From contig JAJDBM010000014.1 in NCBI GenBank assembly GCA_029261355.1, forward strand, positions 1 to 60,603: a stretch of DNA of 60,603 bases. The letters run 5' to 3'. The translations under genes and the position numbers were made by a program. Of this stretch, positions 24,942 through 31,844 are shown piece after piece. Origin of the DNA: Nitrospirales bacterium. GTDB lineage: Bacteria > Nitrospirota > Nitrospiria > Nitrospirales > UBA8639. Position 1 is the stretch's first letter. Every line of letters begins with the position of its first letter. The notes under the pieces are model-generated. The model was not told the origin of the DNA and did not search any database. It saw nothing but the letters and a program-made list of their open reading frames with translations.

Positions 24942-25668
24942 AGGGTTCTAAGATCTCGAAGAGATTGTCCATGATGATGCGGTAGCCCTCTCCCGTAGGG
25001 TGAATGCCATCTGCTTGATTCAACGCTCGATGTGCAGCAACGTCTTCCAAGAAAAACGGCATGAATGCCACATGAAATTCTTCAGCTAATTGGGCATACA
25101 TATTTGTAAATTGAGATGTGTAGGCTTTTCCATAGTTAGGGGGAATTTTCATGCCAGTGAGCAGCACCGTCACTCCAGCCTGTTGGAGGCCTTGCATGAG
25201 GCGTCGAAGGTTTTCATGAATATTTTTCACAGGCTGACCGCGCAGTCCGTCGTTAGCCCCCAATTCGATGATCACAATACGTGGTTGGTTTTTGAGTACC
25301 CAATCTAGGCGGCGCAGAGCTCCTGCCGTGGTATCCCCGCTGACTCCCGCATTGATTACGCGATAGACATATCCAGCCTGGTCTAACCGCCGTTGTAATC
25401 GAGTGGGATAGGATTCGGTAGTGGGCACGCCAAGTCCAGCTGTTAAACTATTCCCAAGTGCGACAATTCGAGGACGGTCGTCGATTTCTGTTTGAATCGT
25501 CTGTTGGGCTGCCGCAGGTAGCTTGGGGCTCTGAGCTTGTGGCCTGTCCTGATCAGCAGGATCGCATCCCGTGAGAGACAGACAGGCTAGACTTAATATT
25601 GGTAGGATGCACAGGAAGAGTTGAAGGCATTTTCCCTTAATATGTTGAATGTTCGTTACATCAGACAT
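24934..25668 (-). CDS. TesA-like lysophospholipase/arylesterase lipoprotein (SGNH hydrolase)
   Basis: This 244-residue GDSL/SGNH esterase has an N-terminal lipobox (LTGC, Cys about residue 35). The catalytic block reads VALGNSLTAGLGVPTTESYP, so the usual GDSL is GNSL. The other blocks are AGVSGDTTAGALRRLDW, IIELGANDGLRG and, with the Asp-His pair, ADGIHPTGEGYRII. It lies divergently beside an ABC pair, the same order as tesA / ybbA-ybbP in E. coli. Its stop codon falls inside repeat copy 2. Confidence 0.88.
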   Translation of the reverse strand: MSDVTNIQHIKGKCLQLFLCILPILSLACLSLTGCDPADQDRPQAQSPKLPAAAQQTIQTEIDDRPRIVALGNSLTAGLGVPTTESYPTRLQRRLDQAGYVYRVINAGVSGDTTAGALRRLDWVLKNQPRIVIIELGANDGLRGQPVKNIHENLRRLMQGLQQAGVTVLLTGMKIPPNYGKAYTSQFTNMYAQLAEEFHVAFMPFFLEDVAAHRALNQADGIHPTGEGYRIIMDNLFEILEPLL

Positions 25669-25703
25669 GATAAATTTCCTTACAGGTGTCGCGTGTTTTC
25701 TTT

Positions 25704-26381
25704 ATGATTGCCGTTGACCATCTTGGGATGCAGTTGCAGGCTGGGAGTCATCGTGTCACGATTCTTGATGATGTCACCTTCCAGATTCCTCAAAAGCAAA
25801 TTGTGGCTATCGTTGGCCCATCTGGGAGCGGAAAGTCCACGTTGCTCGGATTACTCGCTGGATTGGATCGGCCTACTCACGGTTCGATCACTATTCATGG
25901 CACGGATATCACGGCGCTATCAGAATCCGAGATGGTGAGTCATCGTCGCCAACATATCGGGTATGTCTTTCAATCCTTTCATCTTATCCCAACACTTACC
26001 GCGCTGGAAAATGTCGCACTTCCTTTGGAGTTGAATGGTGATCCTGGAGCGATGGGGAGAGCCAAAGAGTTATTGCAAGCGGTGGAGTTAGATGATCGCC
26101 AGCAGCATTATCCTGTTCAATTATCAGGAGGTGAACAGCAACGTGTTGCGGTTGCTCGGGCGTTTTCAACAAAACCACCAGTACTTTTTGCTGATGAACC
26201 CACAGGGAACTTGGATAGTGCCACAGGTGAGTTAGTCATTCATCTCTTATTTCGTTTAAACCAAGATCATGGGAGTACAATGGTCTTGGTCACCCATGAT
26301 ACCGCATTAGCCAACCGCACTCAGCGAGTCATTTCGTTGCGAGATGGACGCATTCATACTGATTCTATGACGGAGTCCTAG
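25704..26381 (+). CDS. ybbA: ABC transporter ATP-binding protein (YbbA type)
   Basis: The 225-residue ATPase is of the LolD/MacB-like group. It has Walker [10 protein letters not shown] (about residue 37), Q-loop [18 protein letters not shown], signature [14 protein letters not shown], Walker [14 protein letters not shown] and the H-loop His in VTHDT. I prefer ATG 25704 over GTG 25686. It is followed by its FtsX-type permease about 300 bases on. Such pairs couple ATP hydrolysis to mechanical work or lipid/lipoprotein handling rather than classical import. Confidence 0.9.
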   Translation: MIAVDHLGMQLQAGSHRVTILDDVTFQIPQKQIVAIVGPSGSGKSTLLGLLAGLDRPTHGSITIHGTDITALSESEMVSHRRQHIGYVFQSFHLIPTLTALENVALPLELNGDPGAMGRAKELLQAVELDDRQQHYPVQLSGGEQQRVAVARAFSTKPPVLFADEPTGNLDSATGELVIHLLFRLNQDHGSTMVLVTHDTALANRTQRVISLRDGRIHTDSMTES

Positions 26382-26520
26382 AGTCTGCTTATCCAACGTA
26401 TCACTGGCTATTGAAAATACCTCTTTTTTGCACATCTATTTCACCATCACTGCATGAAATGTCAGGTGCTTAGAAAAAACCGTATGGGTGAATACCGCGG
26501 GCAGGTCATGTCCATTTTTA

Positions 26521-26570
26521 ACTGATGAATATGTATCGAGTACAAGTATTGGGATTAGAGGTGTTTTAGA
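26521..26570 (+). repeat. direct repeat A upstream of the permease gene
   Basis: About 48 bases beginning ACTGATGAATATG recur at 26622 with roughly six changes. It contains TGTATCGAGTACA (26532-26544), an imperfect palindrome. Confidence 0.7.
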
Positions 26571-26621
26571 ACACGGTAGGGGTGAGGGCCGAGAGCCGAG
26601 AGTCTATGATGTCTTTTTTTT

Positions 26622-26673
26622 ACTGATAAATATGTACCGAGTACAAGTATTAGAATTACAGGTGTTCTTTTAG
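26622..26673 (+). repeat. direct repeat B abutting the permease start
   Basis: This is the second copy, exactly 101 bases downstream of A. It contains the perfect inverted repeat TGTAC-CGA-GTACA (26633-26645) and ends a few bases before the ATG at 26679. It is consistent with a pair of operator sites or a local duplication of the gene's 5' region. Confidence 0.7.
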
Positions 26674-26678
26674 TGAAG

Positions 26679-29333
26679 ATGCCTTTTTCAGTAGTTATGG
26701 CCTGGCGGGAAGCTCGAGCAAGTTGGCATCGCTTTGTCTTTTTCTTTGTCTGTATTGCGATTGGTGTGGGTGCCGTGGTTGGTGTGGGTTTGTTTGCTGC
26801 AAATGTTGAGGATGCAATTTTCCATGATGCGAGAAGCTTGCTTGGCGGTGACCTTGAAGTCACGTCACGTCGATTATTGAGTGACTCTGCTCGGCAAGTG
26901 TTGGATTCACTTGAGGCACGAGAAATGATTGTTTCGCGTGTGAGTGAGCTTGCTGCCATGGCAGCAATTGACGATTCACACAATGAATCGTCTGACATGT
27001 CCTTGGCCACGCAATTGGTCGAGCTCAAGGCGGTTGAGGACTCCTATCCACTCTACGGGGCCATTGAAACCCTTCCGAACCTACCACTCAGCTCTCTTCT
27101 TTCGAACCAAGGGTCAGAATGTGAATCGATTTCATGCTTTGGTGCCATTGTCCAACAGTCACTGCTTATTAGTTTAGGTCTCGAGATTGGCGGTCGTATG
27201 AAAATCGGGGAGGCAGTCCTGACCGTGACTGGCACGATTGAAAAGGAGCCTGATCGTGTGGCCAGTGCTTTTAGCCTCGGTCCGCGTGTGATTGTTTCTC
27301 GTGAAGGTCTTCTTGCGACAGATTTGCTTCAACCTGGAAGTCGTATTCGTGAGCGGTACCGAATCCGTGTTTCTTCGGAGCAGTCTCTGACGCCACTTAT
27401 GGGGGAAATTCGTGGGCGTTTGACCAAAGAAGGCGTTGGTGTCGTGACATTTCGAGACGCTCAACCTCGAGTACGTCGATTTCTGGATCAACTGTCTACG
27501 TACCTGGGATTGATTGGACTCACCGCATTATTTGTCGGTGGCATTGGGGTGGCGAGCACGATTCAGGGATACATTTCACAAAAAATGACGAGTATTGCCA
27601 TCTTGAAAACCGTTGGTGCCGACACAGGGGTCATTATCCGAATTTATCTCTTTCAAAGCTTTCTCATGGGAGGGATCGGGAGTCTATTCGGAGGAGGATT
27701 AGGCGTGGCCTTTCAATATCTTATGCCTTTACTTTTAGAAGGTATAGTTCCCTTTCCAATAGAATTTGACATCTCTGCTTCACCTGTTGTGAAGGGGCTT
27801 CTTGTGGGGATGTTGTCAACAGTTGTGTTTACGCTCTGGCCACTATTGACGATTCGCCATGTTCCGCCGGCTTTGGTCTTTCGTCGAGATGTTGACCGGG
27901 CTCATGCTCAGATGGAGGAGGACTCAGTCTTTCTCCAGGCCCAGAAAATGGTGATACGTTTTTTTCATGATCGTGTTCGTCTCATGACCGGGGTCTTGAT
28001 GAGTGCGAGTTTGACGGGATTGGCCATGTGGCAGGCGCAGTCTGTGACATTGGGTCTATTTTTTATGGCCGCGTTTTTTGTGTCCTTACTTCTCTTGGTG
28101 CTTGCCTCGAAGTTTTTGCTTCGTGTGCTGACTCTCTTTCCACGCCCCAATACGTTTACCGTCCGAAATGCCATTGGTAATCTCCGGAGGCCTGGGAATT
28201 ATACGACAGGTATGATGGTGGCTATTGGGCTTGGTGTGATGGTGATTGTCTCGATAGCATTGATAAAAACGTCGCTGTTAGAAGCTCTGGGGGAACGGAT
28301 GCCAAGCAAGGCCCCGTCGTTTTTCTTTATCGATATTCAGCCAGATCAACATGATGCGTTTGAGCACCTGCTTCAGCAGTGGACAGACAAGGGTACGTAT
28401 CAAATCACCCCGGTCGTTCGGTCTCGACTCACGGCTATTGATGGGAAGCGCATTGATCCTGAAGCCCATAAAGGAAAACGGAACGGTTGGTATTACACCC
28501 GCGAATATGTGTTAACGGCCCTCGCTGATTTGCCAAAAGACAATATGATTGCCAAAGGAGAATGGTGGGAAGATGCAGGGTTAGACCAGTCTTCACCTCT
28601 TTCTTCGAGCCCAGAACAGCCAACCCCGTTATCGATTGAAGCCGAAGCCGCGAAAAATCTTAAGCTGAATTTGGGGTCGGTGCTCGAATTCGATATTCAA
28701 GGTGTTCCATCATACGCAAAAGTCGTGAGTACCCGAACAGTGGATTGGGGTAGTTTTTCAACAAATTTTTTCATGATTTTACTACCTGGTGCACTTGATG
28801 AAGCGCCAATGACCTATATATCAACGGCTCGGGTCCCCAAGTCTAACGAAATTCCGTTGCAGCAAGCCCTGGTAAAAACCATACCGAATGTGACGGCGAT
28901 TAATGTTGGTGATGTTCTTGATAATATCGCCAACTTACTTCAGCAACTCGCATGGGCCATCCAAGGTATGGCGCTCTTGTGTATTGTGAATGGAACCATT
29001 GTTATGACAGCCGCGCTTTCCACGACACGATATCGGCGTCTCTATGAATCGGCTATTCTGAAGGCACTTGGGGGATCTCGCCGAATGATTACTCAGTCCC
29101 TTGCCATTGAGTTTGGGCTTCTTGGAACTCTCGCTGGAATAATTGGTATTGCCTTAGCCAGTGTCTTGTCCTGGGCTGTCCTTCATTTTTTCTTGGACGT
29201 GGAATGGTCCTTTCAAATCGAAACGCTCGCGGGTGCCTGCTTACTCACTATCCTCCTGACGCTGATCGTTGGGTTCCTGAGTAGTTACCGCTTACTTGCC
29301 CATCCCCCACTCGCTGTTCTGCGAGAACAGTAA
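26679..29333 (+). CDS. ybbP: FtsX-like ABC permease (YbbP type)
   Basis: The 884-residue inner-membrane protein has the YbbP layout. A first helix (FVFFFVCIAIGVGAVVGVGL) is followed by a large periplasmic domain beginning DARSLLGGDLEVTSRR. A group of FtsX helices lies around residues 280-400 and a further pair near 430-480. A second periplasmic domain and a C-terminal FtsX domain (about 750-880) follow. The ATPase partner is encoded just upstream. Known members are linked to lipid or lipoprotein handling, though the cargo is uncertain. The GTG at 26673 is an alternative start, two codons longer. Confidence 0.88.
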   Translation: MPFSVVMAWREARASWHRFVFFFVCIAIGVGAVVGVGLFAANVEDAIFHDARSLLGGDLEVTSRRLLSDSARQVLDSLEAREMIVSRVSELAAMAAIDDSHNESSDMSLATQLVELKAVEDSYPLYGAIETLPNLPLSSLLSNQGSECESISCFGAIVQQSLLISLGLEIGGRMKIGEAVLTVTGTIEKEPDRVASAFSLGPRVIVSREGLLATDLLQPGSRIRERYRIRVSSEQSLTPLMGEIRGRLTKEGVGVVTFRDAQPRVRRFLDQLSTYLGLIGLTALFVGGIGVASTIQGYISQKMTSIAILKTVGADTGVIIRIYLFQSFLMGGIGSLFGGGLGVAFQYLMPLLLEGIVPFPIEFDISASPVVKGLLVGMLSTVVFTLWPLLTIRHVPPALVFRRDVDRAHAQMEEDSVFLQAQKMVIRFFHDRVRLMTGVLMSASLTGLAMWQAQSVTLGLFFMAAFFVSLLLLVLASKFLLRVLTLFPRPNTFTVRNAIGNLRRPGNYTTGMMVAIGLGVMVIVSIALIKTSLLEALGERMPSKAPSFFFIDIQPDQHDAFEHLLQQWTDKGTYQITPVVRSRLTAIDGKRIDPEAHKGKRNGWYYTREYVLTALADLPKDNMIAKGEWWEDAGLDQSSPLSSSPEQPTPLSIEAEAAKNLKLNLGSVLEFDIQGVPSYAKVVSTRTVDWGSFSTNFFMILLPGALDEAPMTYISTARVPKSNEIPLQQALVKTIPNVTAINVGDVLDNIANLLQQLAWAIQGMALLCIVNGTIVMTAALSTTRYRRLYESAILKALGGSRRMITQSLAIEFGLLGTLAGIIGIALASVLSWAVLHFFLDVEWSFQIETLAGACLLTILLTLIVGFLSSYRLLAHPPLAVLREQ

Positions 29334-29627
29334 GACCTCATATCCAATAAGGTTAGCCGAGAAATTCTCTTCAACATTGTCTGTCAATATCGAGTTATCC
29401 CAATCGATACGTCTTGCATCCGATTTGATAACTCTGACTATCTCAATCCGTCTCGGCTGTTTGCTTGGGTTATTGACGTTCTCACGTGAAATTCATGCAT
29501 AAAAACAATGCCTTAGATATTTCTGTTCATTGGGACAGTGTGGACAGGTGAATTGGTATGGGCTTTGCTTAATTTAAGCCTATGGGACGTCCCATTCAGG
29601 GTCTTCCCTTATAAGGAGTAGAAGCCC

Positions 29628-29705
29628 ATGGAAATTTTCGTGGCCGCAATTATGACGGGATTTGGACTTATCGGGGGAATGTTGGCTCTTTGTCGGGGCT
29701 ATTGA
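29628..29705 (+). CDS. 25-residue membrane microprotein (candidate)
   Basis: AAGGAG lies 9 bases before ATG 29628, which opens MEIFVAAIMTGFGLIGGMLA followed by LCRGY and TGA. The product would be a single membrane helix of the kind seen in many bacterial microproteins. It stands alone between ybbP and the receiver gene. No homology can be shown. Confidence 0.4.
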   Translation: MEIFVAAIMTGFGLIGGMLALCRGY

Positions 29706-29947
29706 TCCTTGACCCACGATGACATTCAACCCAGTGTGACATGTGTTCAAGGCAGTAATTGAATGACGCAACGTTCACATATTGAAAGACGTGATGAACT
29801 CTTTGCTTGTTTCCTACGACCAAAGGAGCAATGAGGTAGGTCATAGAAGAAAAGGAAAAATTAGCGAGAGGGAAGACGTGAGCTAACCTACATGAGACGA
29901 AATTTCAATAACATCGTTCATTTTTTCTGTATTCAAGGAGAACCACA

Positions 29948-30409
29948 ATGAATAGTCTTGTTCCAGTATGCACGAAGGTCGATCAGGCACCCATGCAAGC
30001 GAAATGTATTCTGATCATTGATGATGATCCGTTTGCACGAAGAATCCTTCGGTTACTGTTTGAATCAGAGGGGTATGTGTGCAAGGAAGCAGAGCATGGT
30101 GGGCGTGGCTTAGCCATGTTCGAGCAGCATCGACCAGATCTCATCATTACCGATTATATGATGCCAGTATTAACCGGCCTTGAGTTTCTTGATCGTCTTG
30201 GAAAGAAACAACAACGAAACGTTCCCCCAGTCATTGTCGCGACTGGATGTCTCAATCATGAAATGAAGACACAGGCGCTTCAATCTGGAGCTCGAGCGGT
30301 ATTAGCGAAACCCTATGATATTGGGGAAATTCGAGCGTTAGCCAATTGGCTATTGAATGCCGAGTCTTCTATTGAGCTGACGACTCATTCGACCATGCAC
30401 TATCAATGA
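29948..30409 (+). CDS. stand-alone response-regulator receiver protein
   Basis: The 153-residue protein is one receiver domain (about residues 20-140). It has ILIIDDDPFARRI, phospho-Asp in LIITDYMMPVLTG, the switch region VIVATGC and Lys in AVLAKPYD. No output domain is present. The start has AAGGAG 8 bases upstream. It is a likely paralogue of the receiver at 10272-10661. Both probably pass phosphate between hybrid kinases or to flagellar/other targets by protein contact. Confidence 0.9.
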   Translation: MNSLVPVCTKVDQAPMQAKCILIIDDDPFARRILRLLFESEGYVCKEAEHGGRGLAMFEQHRPDLIITDYMMPVLTGLEFLDRLGKKQQRNVPPVIVATGCLNHEMKTQALQSGARAVLAKPYDIGEIRALANWLLNAESSIELTTHSTMHYQ

Positions 30410-31068
30410 ATAGAAGATCAAAGGTCTTTCGTGATAGAGCCGATTTAATTCACTTCCCTACTTTGAAGTGTTTGACTCCGTGGGGTCAGTGACTTGGACA
30501 CCTGTCATTGAAACATCAAAAAGGGTGAGATTCCAACGCATGATGCAGATTAAACGGATCACGGTTATAGGAACGATCATGTACAAGGGGTCAACTGGAA
30601 TGTATTTAGATTTGCTATCATTGCCCAGCAGCACGCATTAAAGGCAGGGAAGCTGGTCGTGGGCCAGATTTGTATCTATTCACCTACGGAATTGGTGACG
30701 CCCTGCTGGGCCCCAAGTTGTTTTGGATAAGCAATTCGATCCTCTGCGTTTCTTTTCCTCCCAAGTGACAAAGGCTTTACCATTGTCACTCTTCTCTCTC
30801 ACTGATCATATCGTTCTTTTCCTCACAGCTATTCTCACACTTCACTCTTATCCATCAGGTGCGCGAGCCTTCGACTGAAGGGGGAGGCCTTCGCCCTGTG
30901 TCATTTTCTTTTTAAGATTTTTGTTGCAGGTTCAATGTAAGCTATTGAATTTAGTGACATTTCCTTCCAATCATTCCTCGGCATTACGTTTGCTTTACTC
31001 CCTCAGTAACTCAAGTAAGACCAAATCCTTGATCCTGTCATGACGGGATATTCTTAGGAGAGCGGCGC
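30410..31068. other. non-coding region after the receiver gene, holding repeat copy 3
   Basis: No gene is supported. It holds a diverged copy of the palindromic repeat at 30433-30620. The remainder (30621-31068) shows no feature I can name. Confidence 0.5.
30433..30620. repeat. palindromic dispersed repeat, copy 3 (enlarged)
   Basis: Left end GATAGAGCCGATTTAATTCA and right end AACTGGAATGTATTTAGATT then TGCTATC match the family termini. The middle is about 90 bases longer than in copies 1 and 2. It starts 24 bases after the receiver stop codon. Confidence 0.6.
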
Positions 31069-31212
31069 ATGTCCTTAGTTCATCGTTTTATAGATTTCCC
31101 CCAATCCCTGACCTTATTTGGCCTACCCTATTTCTCTGCGAATTGTGACCCCGAGGGCTGTATGCCTCTGGGTTACCTCAATATGGCCATAGGCCACTTC
31201 CGTTTTCATTAA
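31069..31212 (+). CDS. 47-residue hypothetical protein (candidate)
   Basis: AGGAG ends 8 bases before ATG 31069. The frame reads MSLVHRFIDFPQSLTLFGLP, then a CDPEGCMP motif (CxxxxC) and ends GHFRFH before TAA. A GC-rich hairpin at 31259-31286 follows. The sequence is unlike any family I know; coding status is uncertain, but it is the only frame here with a good ribosome site. Confidence 0.35.
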   Translation: MSLVHRFIDFPQSLTLFGLPYFSANCDPEGCMPLGYLNMAIGHFRFH

Positions 31213-31258
31213 AAGCCCCTGTAATCACATACTCACCGAGTAAGCCTGGGATTGGATG

Positions 31259-31286
31259 GGGGCATCGGGATCATCCCCGATGCCCC
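31259..31286 (+). terminator. GC-rich hairpin, probable transcript end
   Basis: GGGGCATCGGG and CCCGATGCCCC form a perfect 11-bp stem with a 6-base loop. Only a weak T-rich tail follows, so termination may be inefficient. Confidence 0.55.
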
Positions 31287-31300
31287 TTCAATTAACAGAG

Positions 31301-31597
31301 GGTCCGTTGAAAAAAGCCGCTAGCGGCGTTCTCTCACTTTTGCAGTACGGTTACCCTGCGGTTCTCTGAAAAAAAAGCGCTGAGTCAGCTACGTGATTCG
31401 GTTCCACTGACCTAGGTTTCGCGAAAGTCCGGTGCTCACGTACTACGAGAACGCGTCGCGCCTGACTTGGATACCGACAATCGCAGTTCCAGAAGGGCAC
31501 TGAATACAAATAAACGTTGTAGCTTATAAGCAAATGCCCTCTGGACAATCGAGTCAAAGGGCCGTGCCCTTGCTAGACGAACCTTTTTGAACCGACC
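31301..31597. mobile_element. MITE-like element of about 297 bp
   Basis: The ends are inverted: GGTCCGTTGAAAAAAGCC on the left, and GGTCGGTTCAAAAAGG on the reverse strand of the right end. The left end is followed by the perfect palindrome GCCGCTAGCGGC (31316-31327). The interior has no open frame. Intergenic repeats with a GTCCGTTNAAAAA-type terminus and an internal 'GGTGCTCACGTACT' block are, as far as I recall, frequent in this kind of genome; that recollection needs a search. Confidence 0.45.
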
Positions 31598-31844
31598 TGA
31601 GGCCTTTGATGTTCAACGAGTTCTTGGGTTTGTTTGCTGATGGAGCCCAGCATTATTCAACATTCTCACAGAGTATTCCTCGTGTGGTGTTGTCCTATCA
31701 TGGGGAAGAAGACAGTTATTCAGTCTATCTTTGTCTCAACCCGCGTGACTGAAAAACTCGACAAGAGGGTTCATGGATATCGACACCGATATCTTCATCA
31801 AGGTATGTTCAAGGCCAATCATCTAATTTTTTAAGGAATAATCC
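31598..31844. other. upstream region of polA
   Basis: There is no gene here. The last 15 bases hold the polA ribosome site (TTAAGGAA). I cannot pick a convincing promoter. Confidence 0.4.

Larger units (their letters stand above)
26382..26678. other. leader region between ybbA and ybbP with a direct repeat
   Basis: This stretch of nearly 300 bases holds the two direct-repeat copies listed below and a short hairpin GTGTT-TTAG-AACAC at 26561-26574. A 61-codon frame (26488-26673) covers it, but it shows no ribosome site or protein character. Confidence 0.5.

Noticed and set aside
24934-25668. GNSL instead of GDSL as a sign of an inactive esterase
   Set aside because: The SGNH residues are otherwise complete, and GNSLTAG variants are common in the TesA-like group.
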